DNA of 64,000 nt from Chryseobacterium sp. KLBC 52 (GTDB lineage Bacteria > Bacteroidota > Bacteroidia > Flavobacteriales > Weeksellaceae): positions 1 through 64,000 of the forward strand of contig NZ_QDFZ01000009.1 in assembly GCF_003347605.1 (NCBI RefSeq). The letters are read 5' to 3'. The notes under the pieces were generated by a model, which saw only the letters and a list, made by a program, of their open reading frames with translations, ran no database searches and was not told the DNA's origin. The position numbers and the translations under genes were made by a program. Of this stretch, positions 7,153 to 14,835 are shown piece by piece (within the stretch, counting starts at the first letter, position 1; every line of letters starts with the position of its first letter).

Positions 7153-9219
7153 ATGAAATACAACACACGAAATATAGGGATTATAGCACACGTAGATGCA
7201 GGAAAAACAACGTTATCAGAAAGACTTCTGTATTACACAGGACTTATTCATAAAATCGGTAATGTAGATGATGGAAATACCACCATGGATAAAGACATCC
7301 AGGAAAGAAACAGAGGAATTACCATTTCTTCTGCTGCAGTTTCTACCCAATGGAAAAAAGGCGATAAAGTGTATAACATCAACATTATTGATACTCCGGG
7401 ACATATTGATTTTGCAGTAGAAGTGGAACGTTCATTAAGAGTCCTGGACAGTGTTGTCGCTGTTTTCTGTGCTTCTTCAGGAGTTCAGCCACAGACTGAA
7501 AATGTTTGGTTCCAGGCTGAAAAACATGGAACATCCAAAATCTGTTTCATCAATAAAATGGACAGAATCGGGGCAGATTTCTTTGCGGTTCTCAATGAGA
7601 TAAAAACCAAACTGAATGCTGTTCCTTTGGCTCTTCAGATTCCGATGGGTGCTGAAATACATTTTGAAGGCGTCATTGATCTTATCAAAATGAAAGCGTT
7701 ATACTGGGCCGATGAAAATGGTGAAACCATTGTGGAAAAGGAAATTCCCGATTATTATATTGCTGAAGCTGATGAATATAGAATGAAATTAATGGAAACG
7801 CTTGCAGAAAATGATGAGAAGTTCTTTGAGATGTTTATGGATACAGAACAAACCTTCACTGTTGAAATGATCTCGGAAGCGATACAAAGAGTCTGCAGAT
7901 CCGGATCAGCTGTTCCCGTTCTTTGTGGTTCTGCCTTTAAGAATAAGGGAATCCAGCCTCTTCTTGATGCTGTGGTCACTTATCTGCCCGCTCCGGATCA
8001 GCTTGCTGACCTGCAGGGAAGAGATCCTCAAACAGAAGAAACAGTAACATTGGAAAGAAATGAAGCGACTGCTTTTTCAGGGCTTGTCTTCAAGGTTGTG
8101 ATCGACAAACATATGGGAAGGCTGGCGATGCTTAGAGTGTATTCCGGAAGGATACAATCCGGAGATACTATATTGAACGTAAGGACGGGTGAAAGCTACA
8201 GGATTTCCAGAATTCTGCAGATGCAGTCCGATAAAACGTTATCACTGGAAGAAGCTAAAGCTGGAGATATTGTTGCCTTAACAGGAATAAAGGATGCCAA
8301 AACCGGAGATTCTTTATCGTCTACAGAGCAACCGGTTTTACTGGAAGCCATTACAATTCCGACTCCTGTGATCAGAGTGGCTATCGAGCCAAGAACAAAT
8401 GGTGATGAGAAATCTTTCGGATTGGTACTGGCAAAAATCCAGGAAGAAGATCCATCTTTGGTGGTTGAAAGAGATCCGCAGACCGGGGAAACTTTATTAA
8501 GTGGCTTGGGAGAACTTCATCTCGAGGTTACTCTGGAGAAAATCCGTCTGAATCATGGTATTGAAATCAATCAGGGAAAACCTAAAGTTTCTTATCGTGA
8601 GATCTTAACGGAAACGAGAGTTCACAGAGAAAAGCTTTCCAAGCAAAACGGCGGAAGCGGTCAGTTTGCTGATATCACTTTTGAAATCGGACCAGGAAAT
8701 GATCATGAACATGGACTGGAGTTTGTTAATATGATCAAAGGAGGTGTTATTCCTACTGAGTTTATCCCTTCTGTTGAAAAAGGTTTCAGAGAAGCTATGG
8801 AGCATGGCCCATTAAAAGGATATCCTCTGGAAAACATGAAGATCACTCTTCTTGATGGTTCTTTCCACGCTCAGGATTCTGCAGCATTTGATTTTGAAAT
8901 TGCAGCAAGAGAAGGATTCAAAGCAGCGGCAAAAGGATGTAGTCCTAAATTGATGGAACCTGTCATGCAGGTGGAAATTCAAAGCATTGAGGAATATACA
9001 GGTGCTGTCACTGCGGATATCAACAGAAGAAGAGGAATTATTACTTCTATTGATGAAAAGTCAGGAAGAAAGATTTTTGCTGCGGAAATCCCGTTAGCTT
9101 CAACTTTCGGGTACATTTCAGACTTAAGAACGCTGACAAGCGGAAGAGCATCTATTAACATGAAATTATCACACTATGCTTTAGTACCTGATTTTATCGC
9201 CAATACATTAATAACCTAA
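7153..9219 (+). CDS. EF-G-like translational GTPase (paralog)
   Basis: This 688-residue protein has the full EF-G domain order. G1 is AHVDAGKTT, G2 RGITISSAA, G3 DTPGHIDF with the catalytic His kept, G4 NKMD and G5 CGSAFKNKG. Domain II follows, then domain IV (GGSGQFADITFEIGP) and domain V. Sequence details (TTMDKDIQERNRGITISS) differ from the canonical EF-G of flavobacteria, so I read it as a second, EF-G2-like copy rather than fusA. The ATG at 7153 gives the conserved N-terminus MKYNTRNIGIIAHVDAG; a longer frame from 6997 has no EF-G likeness. Its leader and attenuator suggest induction when translation is impaired. Confidence 0.9.
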   Translation: MKYNTRNIGIIAHVDAGKTTLSERLLYYTGLIHKIGNVDDGNTTMDKDIQERNRGITISSAAVSTQWKKGDKVYNINIIDTPGHIDFAVEVERSLRVLDSVVAVFCASSGVQPQTENVWFQAEKHGTSKICFINKMDRIGADFFAVLNEIKTKLNAVPLALQIPMGAEIHFEGVIDLIKMKALYWADENGETIVEKEIPDYYIAEADEYRMKLMETLAENDEKFFEMFMDTEQTFTVEMISEAIQRVCRSGSAVPVLCGSAFKNKGIQPLLDAVVTYLPAPDQLADLQGRDPQTEETVTLERNEATAFSGLVFKVVIDKHMGRLAMLRVYSGRIQSGDTILNVRTGESYRISRILQMQSDKTLSLEEAKAGDIVALTGIKDAKTGDSLSSTEQPVLLEAITIPTPVIRVAIEPRTNGDEKSFGLVLAKIQEEDPSLVVERDPQTGETLLSGLGELHLEVTLEKIRLNHGIEINQGKPKVSYREILTETRVHREKLSKQNGGSGQFADITFEIGPGNDHEHGLEFVNMIKGGVIPTEFIPSVEKGFREAMEHGPLKGYPLENMKITLLDGSFHAQDSAAFDFEIAAREGFKAAAKGCSPKLMEPVMQVEIQSIEEYTGAVTADINRRRGIITSIDEKSGRKIFAAEIPLASTFGYISDLRTLTSGRASINMKLSHYALVPDFIANTLIT

Positions 9220-9224
9220 ACAAG

Positions 9225-9255
9225 CAAGGACTGTAGATTTTTCTTACAGTCCTTG
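9225..9255 (+). terminator. Terminator after EF-G paralog
   Basis: A perfect 11-bp inverted repeat (CAAGGACTGTA / TACAGTCCTTG) encloses a 9-base T-rich loop and is followed by TCTTGTT. It sits 6 bases after the stop codon. Confidence 0.75.
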
Positions 9256-9269
9256 TCTTGTTATTGGAA

Positions 9270-9316
9270 TATATTCTTGATAATTGATATTGATAATTGA
9301 TAATTGATAAACAATT
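9270..9316. repeat. TGATAATTGATA tandem minisatellite
   Basis: Four imperfect copies of TGATAATTGATA fill the gap between the two convergent genes. Similar AT-rich runs recur in this window (29462-29485 and 17468-17492) and appear to be filler in intergenic spaces. Confidence 0.6.
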
Positions 9317-9328
9317 CAATTTTATTTT

Positions 9329-10867
9329 CTATTTTTCCGGCATCACCTTATACGTTGGGTCATCCTGAATATTAACTTCCACCACAGCTTCTGCATTTTT
9401 AAGTATTTTCCTGCAGTCCTCACTGAGATGACGCAGATGAAGGGTTTTATGATTTTGCTTATAACGTTTGGATAATTTGTCCAGCGCATCTATGGCACTC
9501 ATATCTACAATACGGCTTTCTTTAAAATCGATAACCACCTGATCCGGGTCATTCATAGGATCAAATTTATCCGTAAACGCTGTTACTGAACCAAAAAACA
9601 AAGGTCCATATATTTCGTAGTACTTCACTCCGTTTTCATCCACATGTTTTCTTGCTCTGATTCTTTTAGCATTATCCCAGGCAAAAACCAATGCTGAAAT
9701 GATCACTCCAATTAAAACCGCTAAAGCAAGATTGTGTAAAATCACGGTAATTAAAGCTACGGTAACCCCCACGAAAATATCAGATTTCGGCATTTTATTC
9801 ACAATTCTGATGGATACCCACTGGAAGGTACTGATCGCAACCATCATCATGACTCCTACCAGAGCCGCCATAGGGATTTTCTCTATCACAGGTGCTCCAC
9901 ACAGAATGATGATTAAAATTAACAATGATGCTATTATCCCGGATAATCTGGCTCTGGAACCTGCGTTGAGATTCACCAGCGTTTGTGCAACCATGGCACA
10001 GCCACCCATTCCTCCAAAAAAACCATTGGTAATATTGGCTAATCCCTGAGCTACGGATTCTTTATTGGCACTTCCTTTTGTATTTGTAATTTCATCCACC
10101 ATAGATAATGTCAGAAGAGACTCTATCAGGCCTACTCCAGCCATAATCAAGGCATACGGGAAAATAATCTGTAAAGTTTCCAGAGAAAAAGGAATCTCAG
10201 GGATATGGAAACTCGGAAGATTTCCACTGATATGGGCGATATCTGCTACTGTTTTTGTTGGAATATTAAATCCGAGAACCACAGCAAAGACAATGATAAT
10301 GGCTACCAGAGAGGCAGGAACAGTTTTTGTGATTTTTGGAAAAAAATAGACTACAGCAATTGTAAGCGCCGTTAGTCCTGCCATGATGTATAAAGGCATT
10401 CCCTGCAGCCAGCTTACCGTTCCACTGCTATCTGTAATTTTGAATTGTTGTACCTGCGCCATAAAAATAATAATGGCAAGACCATTCAGGAATCCGTACA
10501 TAACAGGTTGCGGAATCAGTCTTACAAATTTCCCAAGTTTAAAGATTCCGACCGTCATTTGAAGGATTCCGGCAAGTGCAACAGTGGCAAAAAGATATTC
10601 TATCCCATGAGATTGTATCAAAGCAATCAGTACAACGATTGTTGCTCCTGCTCCACCGGAAACCATTCCCGGCCGACCTCCCAAAACAGCGGTTACAAGA
10701 CCCATCATAAAAGCTGCATAAAGACCTGTAAGCGGAGACAGACCGGCCAGGATAGCAAATGAAAGAGATTCGGGAATCATTGTCATCGCTACGGTAAAGC
10801 CAGCCAGCAGTTCATTTTTATAATTGATTTTTTTCGAAAAGTCGAATAAGCTTATAGTATTTTTCAT
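9329..10867 (-). CDS. SulP family anion transporter with STAS domain
   Basis: A 512-residue membrane protein with the SulP fold: about 10-12 hydrophobic segments from residue 20 to 400, the early signature MTMIPESLSFAILAGLSPLTGLYAA, and the mid-domain GGMGGCAMVAQTLVNLNAGS. The C-terminal STAS domain (residues about 410-505) contains DQVVIDFKESRIVDMSAIDAL. Substrates in the family are sulfate, bicarbonate or dicarboxylates; this sequence does not decide between them. A TACCTTTG -7 box lies 8 bases upstream of the start codon, so the mRNA leader is very short or absent. Confidence 0.92.
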   Translation of the reverse strand: MKNTISLFDFSKKINYKNELLAGFTVAMTMIPESLSFAILAGLSPLTGLYAAFMMGLVTAVLGGRPGMVSGGAGATIVVLIALIQSHGIEYLFATVALAGILQMTVGIFKLGKFVRLIPQPVMYGFLNGLAIIIFMAQVQQFKITDSSGTVSWLQGMPLYIMAGLTALTIAVVYFFPKITKTVPASLVAIIIVFAVVLGFNIPTKTVADIAHISGNLPSFHIPEIPFSLETLQIIFPYALIMAGVGLIESLLTLSMVDEITNTKGSANKESVAQGLANITNGFFGGMGGCAMVAQTLVNLNAGSRARLSGIIASLLILIIILCGAPVIEKIPMAALVGVMMMVAISTFQWVSIRIVNKMPKSDIFVGVTVALITVILHNLALAVLIGVIISALVFAWDNAKRIRARKHVDENGVKYYEIYGPLFFGSVTAFTDKFDPMNDPDQVVIDFKESRIVDMSAIDALDKLSKRYKQNHKTLHLRHLSEDCRKILKNAEAVVEVNIQDDPTYKVMPEK

Positions 10868-10874
10868 TGATTTG

Positions 10875-10882
10875 CAAAGGTA
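10875..10882 (-). promoter_or_regulatory. -7 box of sulP
   Basis: Minus-strand TACCTTTG followed by CA. It is only 8 bases from the ATG, implying a nearly leaderless mRNA or a start slightly downstream. Confidence 0.5.
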
Positions 10883-11486
10883 TGGACTGTCCGGATGGTA
10901 TACAATTTTTTCTTTTTATGTTTTTTCACAGGCAAATATGTTACTTTAAATAATTCACACATCAGTTCTTATAATATGTTAATTTTAATTAAAATAAATA
11001 CATAAGACATAATTTTTATATTTATGATTGTTTTTACGTCTTATTTTTGTCTACATTTGAAAACGAATAAGCAATTATTTGGTACTAATTAAAAATTCAA
11101 CGGGTAAAAAGCTGTATATCAATCTATCTGCAGCTTTAATCATAGAATTGTGTAAAACCTTAATAGGTTATATATTATTTCACACAAATGGCAGGAAAAG
11201 AAGTTTGAAAAAAAAGAAGAGGAAACCATTGAAAATAAAGAATATAATCCAAGTACGTTAAGGTGATCCCTACCCACCTGTTTTTAAGATATTTGGCAAA
11301 ATACAGATTTAGTTTTATAGGATATATGGTCTTATTAAATCTGTCGTAAGATTCTTACATCATTATTTCTCCTTCATATCAATTTCAAATTTCTGTGAAT
11401 TATTTCCCGTTATGTAAAATAATATATATCACCTATTCTCGTTTTTTTATATATAAGTTTAAACAAAAGAACAATATTTAGTAAAA
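10883..11486. other. Non-coding, AT-rich spacer
   Basis: About 600 bases without a convincing gene. A 60-residue plus-strand frame at 11079-11261 has low-complexity Lys/Arg composition and no promoter, and I do not call it. A small stem-loop (AGGTG...CACCT, then TTTTT) lies near 11260-11285 and could be a weak terminator. Confidence 0.5.
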
Positions 11487-11915
11487 ATGTTATATAAAGA
11501 AATCCATATTGGGAAATTTATTAAGGAAAGAGTTGATGAAAATGAAATTACAGTAGAGAGGATATGTAAATTTTTAAGTAAAGATGAAGAGGCTGTCGAA
11601 ATGATGTATGACAGCAGATCAATGGATACGGATCTTCTTTTAAGATGGAGCAAATTGCTGGAATATGATTTTTTCAGACTGTACAGCTCACATTTGATTT
11701 TATACGCTCCTCCTTCCGCTATTAACAAAAACCAGCAGAAGTCCGAGAAAACACCTTATTTCAGGAAAAATATTTATACACAGGAAATTAAAGACTTTAT
11801 CATGAAAAGGATTCTTTCCGGTGAAATGACTCAAAGTGAAGTTATTAAAGAGTATTCTATTCCAAAAAGTACTCTTCACAGATGGCTTCAGAAGAGTGAT
11901 AATGCAAACGGATAA
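11487..11915 (+). CDS. Two-HTH DNA-binding protein (transposase-like C-terminal helix-turn-helix)
   Basis: A 142-residue protein. The N-terminal 75 residues (MLYKEIHIGKFIKERVDENE ... LLRWSKLLEYDFFRLYSSH) look like an XRE-type helical domain that I associate with Flavobacteriales. The C-terminus (FIMKRILSGEMTQSEVIKEY then SIPKSTLHRWLQKS) is a homeodomain-like HTH of the type found in transposase orfA proteins. There is no DDE partner nearby. It overlaps the next gene by 14 bases, so the two are made together. Function unknown; regulator or domesticated IS remnant are both possible. Confidence 0.7.
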   Translation: MLYKEIHIGKFIKERVDENEITVERICKFLSKDEEAVEMMYDSRSMDTDLLLRWSKLLEYDFFRLYSSHLILYAPPSAINKNQQKSEKTPYFRKNIYTQEIKDFIMKRILSGEMTQSEVIKEYSIPKSTLHRWLQKSDNANG

Positions 11916-12264
11916 ACAGATAAAGATGCGCCCAAATTACAAAAAGATTTACCAGGATATGCTGAGGATGGAATATCCCGAAAAGCTTAAAGATCCAAAA
12001 ATTAAAGATCTTCTTGAAAAGCTTCATACGAGCGAAGATGTCCTTAAGTTCAATGAAAAACTGTTCAAGCAATCCAGAGAAAATCAAAAACTTAAAACCT
12101 ATGACAGGCAGACTATGCTGAAACTGCTTCAGTATCAAAAAAAGCATGGTCATTCTACAAGCTATATGTCACGAAAATATAAAATAAGCCGAACAACGCT
12201 TTCAAAATGGAAAGGAATGTTTGAAGAAGAGCTTGAAAATACAATGAAAAATGCCGGTAAGTAA
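11902..12264 (+). CDS. HTH protein coupled to the upstream HTH gene
   Basis: A 120-residue basic protein starting at ATG 11902 (MQTDKQIKMRPNYKKIYQDM); the longer upstream frame only reads through the previous gene. The last 50 residues (TMLKLLQYQKKHGHSTSYMS then RKYKISRTTLSKWKGMF) form a second helix-turn-helix of the transposase type. A strong terminator follows directly. The close pairing of two small HTH proteins with no catalytic ORF is the main clue; function is not known. Confidence 0.7.
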   Translation: MQTDKQIKMRPNYKKIYQDMLRMEYPEKLKDPKIKDLLEKLHTSEDVLKFNEKLFKQSRENQKLKTYDRQTMLKLLQYQKKHGHSTSYMSRKYKISRTTLSKWKGMFEEELENTMKNAGK

Positions 12265-12280
12265 TCTACCGGCATTTTTT
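12247..12280. terminator. Bidirectional terminator between HTH gene and Y RNA cluster
   Basis: AAAAATGCCGGTA and TACCGGCATTTTT form a 13-bp stem with a 7-base loop. T-tracts on both strands let it end the plus-strand HTH transcript and the minus-strand Y RNA transcript, whose last predicted stem abuts it at 12279. Confidence 0.8.
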
Positions 12281-12414
12281 TAAAGGTAATAGTAAGGAAA
12301 AAACCGGGCTAAACGTTTGCCGGAGTCGAACCGGATAACCTTGCCGGAGTGACCGGCTTCGCTATTCCTCCCATAGTTGTGTTACGATGAATTTTTTCCT
12401 AACGACACTTCAAA
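12279..12414 (-). ncRNA. Candidate Y RNA C (T-arm mimic)
   Basis: The minus-strand RNA has an outer helix TTTGAAG/CTTTAAA, then the conserved bulge strand TGTCGTTAG shared by the cluster, then an inner helix GGAAAAAA/TTTTTTCC. The head contains two hairpins, GCCGG-TCACT-CCGGC and CCGG-TTCGACT-CCGG; the second has the T-loop sequence TTCGA. This matches a Ro-binding stem with a partial tRNA-like head. It lies downstream of Y RNA F. Confidence 0.6.
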
Positions 12415-12427
12415 ATGGTAATATAAA

Positions 12428-12534
12428 GAAGCTGGAAGTGGGCAGAAGAAAGGGGTTAAAGCCTGAAAATCTATCTGACTTTATAGAAAATTATGATACA
12501 AAGATCTTTCAACCTCCCACTTCCGGCTTCTTGT
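12428..12534. repeat. Inverted-repeat element with GAAGCTGGAAGTGGG ends
   Basis: GAAGCTGGAAGTGGG at the left and CCCACTTCCGGCTTC at the right are inverted copies with one mismatch, about 105 bases end to end. Related GGAAGCYGGAAG ends recur at 48628-48786 and in single copies near 26085 and 28920, so this looks like a small dispersed palindromic element. Confidence 0.55.
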
Positions 12535-12546
12535 ATGTTTTAAAAA

Positions 12547-12693
12547 CAAGGCTAAAAACGAATAATGTAGTCGTGCTCTAACCAACTGAGCTACTCTTCC
12601 TATATAGACCGTGTTTTTTTGTTGTGGAAGAGACGGGATTCGAACCCGTGACCCCGTCGTGATGAGCGAAGTAACATTTTTCTACGGCACTTG
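12547..12693 (-). ncRNA. Candidate Y RNA F with permuted tRNA-like module (YrlA type)
   Basis: On the minus strand the order is CAAG, conserved TGCCGTAG, A-run, then a tRNA 3' half (variable loop GGGTC, T-arm ACGGG-TTCGAAT-CCCGT, acceptor CTCTTCC), a 24-base linker, and a tRNA 5' half (acceptor GGAAGAG, TA, D-arm GCTC-AGTTGGTTA-GAGC). The RNA closes with TTTTT and CTTG. Acceptor strands pair 7/7. The tRNA body is thus circularly permuted and opened at the anticodon, where the Ro-binding stem is attached. It follows the SUKH gene by 8 bases. Confidence 0.75.
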
Positions 12694-12700
12694 TTTGTTT

Positions 12701-13540
12701 TTATTTTTCTTCTTCAGCAATATATGTTTTGACAATAGGATGAATCCGGGCATCTTCAGAATAATAGCTTAAACCAAACCCACGCCATCCGGAGGACCAA
12801 TAGAGAATCATTTCTTTCAGATAAGGAATGTCTTTGGTTTCATCATACTTAAAGTTTTCATTGAATATTTGTTGTACCTCATCAATAAGTTCCGGATAAA
12901 ACCTCTTATCTTCTTCATCATATACGTCTGTATAAATATCAAGATGATCTCTTAGTTCATATAGTAAGTATGTTCTGAAATCCCAACCCAGAATAACAAC
13001 ATCCGAACCACTAACGCTTACTACAGGATTCCATTTTAAATTGTTGTTTTCTACAACACAAGCTGAATCCCTGACAGGTAATAATTGGGGAAGCTTTGAA
13101 AACCATTCATCAAAAATTTCTTTTTTTCTCTCCAAAGATTTAGGCTTTATTCCCCAGGATTTCAACCAAACGTGATTGACACTCATAATATCATCCCACA
13201 TCCATTTATAAACAGAATTTATCTGACTGATAATTTCTGTTTCATTCTCTAACCAATTATAAAAGAAAGTACATTCTTCTGCAATCAGTGTCCCTTCATC
13301 TTCATATTCAACAATTTCTTTTTTGTCAATTGCATGAAGAATCTTTAGAAATTCTCTGTGTTCAGACGTAAAGCTCACCTCATATTTTCTTTCAACCTGA
13401 TCAATCTGTTCTTCAGAAAGCCCTTGCCATTTGGCTCCGTAAAATCCTTTTGGACAATTTTCATCATTTACAGACCACAATTTTTCTGTGCGTTCTTTGA
13501 CCCAGTGTAAAAATTCAGTCAGATTACTTGGTATATGCAT
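12701..13540 (-). CDS. SMI1/KNR4 (SUKH) family protein
   Basis: A 279-residue soluble protein. The N-terminal part (WQGLSEEQIDQVERKYEVSF then TSEHREFLKIL) is the typical start of a SUKH/SMI1-KNR4 domain, and the strand-rich middle with VVSVSGSDVVILGWDFRTYL fits the rest of the fold. SUKH proteins are often immunity proteins or partners in conflict systems. Here it is embedded between Y RNA genes in the Ro60 locus rather than beside a toxin, which is unusual. It is probably co-transcribed with Y RNAs A and B upstream and F and C downstream. Confidence 0.75.
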   Translation of the reverse strand: MHIPSNLTEFLHWVKERTEKLWSVNDENCPKGFYGAKWQGLSEEQIDQVERKYEVSFTSEHREFLKILHAIDKKEIVEYEDEGTLIAEECTFFYNWLENETEIISQINSVYKWMWDDIMSVNHVWLKSWGIKPKSLERKKEIFDEWFSKLPQLLPVRDSACVVENNNLKWNPVVSVSGSDVVILGWDFRTYLLYELRDHLDIYTDVYDEEDKRFYPELIDEVQQIFNENFKYDETKDIPYLKEMILYWSSGWRGFGLSYYSEDARIHPIVKTYIAEEEK

Positions 13541-13554
13541 GGTTATTCATTTTA

Positions 13555-13662
13555 AAATAAAAAAGAGGCAAGATTCGAAAAGACTTGTACAAGATCACTT
13601 TCATGACCTTCTGGAGTCGAACCAAATTAAACCGAAGTAGGCCTTTTCTACGGCACTCTTTT
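13555..13662 (-). ncRNA. Candidate Y RNA B
   Basis: Outer helix AAAAGAG/CTCTTTT, conserved strand TGCCGTAG, inner helix AAAAG/CTTTT. The head has a 5-bp T-arm mimic TTTGG-TTCGACT-CCAGA. The RNA ends in TTTTTT (13555-13560) directly after the outer helix, giving an intrinsic terminator. It follows Y RNA A with only a few bases between. Confidence 0.65.
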
Positions 13663-13668
13663 ACAAAT

Positions 13669-13807
13669 CAAGGTAATATTTTTCAGAATCTTCCGTGCAT
13701 TTGCTCTACCTGCTGAGCTACCTCTCCTTTTCGAGGGAGAAGGCAGGATTCGAACCTGCGACCCAATGTTTACTCAATCTCGAAGTATGATTCTAAGACG
13801 ACACTTG
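13669..13807 (-). ncRNA. Candidate Y RNA A with permuted tRNA-like module (YrlA type)
   Basis: Outer helix CAAG/CTTG, conserved strand TGTCGTCTTAG, inner helix AGAATC/GATTCT. The head is a permuted tRNA: variable loop GGGTC, T-arm GCAGG-TTCGAAT-CCTGC, acceptor CTTCTCC, an 8-base linker CTCGAAAA, then acceptor GGAGAGG, TA and D-arm GCTC-AGCAGGTA-GAGC. All 7 acceptor pairs form (one G-T). The short linker and the independent sequence compared with Y RNA F show the architecture is conserved, not accidental. Confidence 0.8.
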
Positions 13808-13835
13808 ATTTTAATTATTCATAGTTATTAGTTTT

Positions 13836-13850
13836 CTTTTTACGCAGTTA
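13836..13850 (-). promoter_or_regulatory. Half copy of the Ro/Y-RNA operator before Y RNA A
   Basis: Minus-strand AACTGCGTAAAAAG matches the distal half of the 19-bp dyad found at three other sites; the TTGCGYA half is not present. It lies about 30 bases upstream of Y RNA A. Confidence 0.45.
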
Positions 13851-13862
13851 TTTTTTATTAAA

Positions 13863-13939
13863 AACCAAGCAAAGAATTATAAGAGTAGCTGATGTTCAAT
13901 TGAAAGTTGACGATGAAACTCTTATTAACGGCATTGGTT
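13863..13939 (-). ncRNA. Candidate Y RNA E
   Basis: Outer helix AACCAA/TTGGTT, conserved strand TGCCGTTAAT, inner helix TAAGAGT/ACTCTTA (7 bp, perfect), and a head of about 30 bases. The outer helix is followed by TTTTTAATAAAAAA, so it doubles as a terminator. It lies 14 bases downstream of Y RNA D in the same transcript. Confidence 0.65.
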
Positions 13940-13953
13940 AGCTACCGGGCAAT

Positions 13954-14008
13954 CTGGTGAAAGACTCTGTCAGTTTGGAATCGAAGGAGGTCTTTCTAAC
14001 GGCACCAG
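13954..14008 (-). ncRNA. Candidate Y RNA D, minimal form
   Basis: This 55-base unit shows the cluster's core most clearly: CTGGTG pairs with CACCAG, CCGTTAG is bulged on the 5' strand, and AAAGAC pairs with GTCTTT. The head is only about 24 bases and includes TTCGATT. It is preceded by a -7 box and the 19-bp dyad, so it is the promoter-proximal member. Confidence 0.7.
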
Positions 14009-14022
14009 TATTATTAACACTG

Positions 14023-14030
14023 CAAAATTA
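14023..14030 (-). promoter_or_regulatory. -7 box for the Y RNA D/E transcript
   Basis: Minus-strand TAATTTTG followed by CA, 9 bases downstream of the dyad at 14040-14058. Transcription would start near 14016, a few bases before the first Y stem. Confidence 0.65.
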
Positions 14031-14039
14031 TATTGTAAG

Positions 14040-14058
14040 TACGCAATCTTTTTACGTA
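14040..14058 (-). promoter_or_regulatory. 19-bp dyad operator, Y RNA promoter
   Basis: Minus strand TACGTAA-AAAGA-TTGCGTA. It is the same palindrome as at 17248-17266 (Ro60) and 43962-43980, and sits at the same distance from the -7 box. It probably binds a dimeric regulator. Confidence 0.7.
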
Positions 14059-14069
14059 GTTTAAATTTA

Positions 14070-14594
14070 TTAAGAAAATAATGATGAAATCATTTCAAAA
14101 AGTTTAAAAATACCTAACAGAGGAAGTGATATAATAAATCCTACGATTAAACAAATTCCGATTTTACTTAAAAAGCCTGTTTTGTTTTCTGAATAGTTTT
14201 CTTTCTCTCTTGTTTTGGCTTTGAAAACAGGAATATGTTTTGTGATTTTAAGACTATGTTGTTCAAGTTCAGTGATTACTTTCAATGCAGATTCATCAAG
14301 CAGATTTTTATCTCCTCTGAAAACAATATCTTTTAAAATAGCATTTCCTGAATTGCTTAAAGACTTTCTATAAATCTCTACTGCATTTTCCATTTCGTTA
14401 TTCTCCGGTGTAGACAGAATCCAGAACTTACCTGCTTCATCAAGAAATCCTGCTTCAAAATAAATCTGTCCTAATTTTTTTCTTAGGGAAAGATCATTAG
14501 GAAACTGATTGATCATATTTCTTAATCTGTCGCATGCTTTTTTCTTTCTGCCTTCTTTAAGATCCTTTTCAATTCTGTAAAATAGATTTCCCAT
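14070..14594 (-). CDS. Hypothetical protein, TPR-like with C-terminal membrane helix
   Basis: A 174-residue protein. Residues 1-75 (LRNMINQFPNDLSLRKKLGQ then IYFEAGFLDEAGKFW) resemble two tetratricopeptide-type helical hairpins. One hydrophobic segment near the C-terminus (IGICLIVGFIISLPLLGIF) would anchor it in the membrane with the TPR part in the cytosol. It lies between the Y RNA promoter and a 219-residue unknown, downstream of Ro60. No known family was recognised. Confidence 0.65.
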   Translation of the reverse strand: MGNLFYRIEKDLKEGRKKKACDRLRNMINQFPNDLSLRKKLGQIYFEAGFLDEAGKFWILSTPENNEMENAVEIYRKSLSNSGNAILKDIVFRGDKNLLDESALKVITELEQHSLKITKHIPVFKAKTREKENYSENKTGFLSKIGICLIVGFIISLPLLGIFKLFEMISSLFS

Positions 14595-14599
14595 TGTTT

Positions 14600-14830
14600 T
14601 TTAAGCAGTTTTATTTTTCATTTACATATTCGTTCGTTTTACCTTGAAGCAAAAGAACCAAAAGTTCAAGACCTGGAAACTCCGGCTAAAAATAACCTAC
14701 ACGCTCTAAAAATTCTAAAACTTGCGCGAATCTAATGTTACTTTTTCATTTCACTTTCTGTCTCGCGCTTCAAACAGTAGAATTTTCTTAACGTTCGTAT
14801 AGCTTATTTTCTTAACGCCTCCGTTTCCTA
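14600..14830. repeat. Probable dispersed palindromic repeat
   Basis: The gap holds paired motifs, including AAAATTCTA/TAGAATTTT and two copies of CGTTAAGAAAAT, and a segment around AAAACTTGCGCGAATCTAAT that looks like a common chryseobacterial intergenic repeat. I see no gene here. Genus-wide recurrence is from memory and should be searched. Confidence 0.4.
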
Positions 14831-14835
14831 TGTCA

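Noticed and set aside
7153-9219. Ribosome-protection tetracycline resistance protein (TetM/TetQ type)
   Set aside because: The domain motifs follow EF-G more closely than the Tet group (G2 RGITISSAA, full domain IV and V). The attenuator alone does not make it a Tet protein.
11079-11261. 60-residue plus-strand ORF
   Set aside because: Low-complexity Lys-rich frame with no promoter and no start context.
12547-13807. Permuted tRNA genes of the algal/archaeal type that would be spliced into a functional tRNA
   Set aside because: The anticodon stem is absent and replaced by the Y-type helix, and there are no bulge-helix-bulge signals. Position next to Ro60 and the shared bulge strand fit YrlA-like Y RNAs better.
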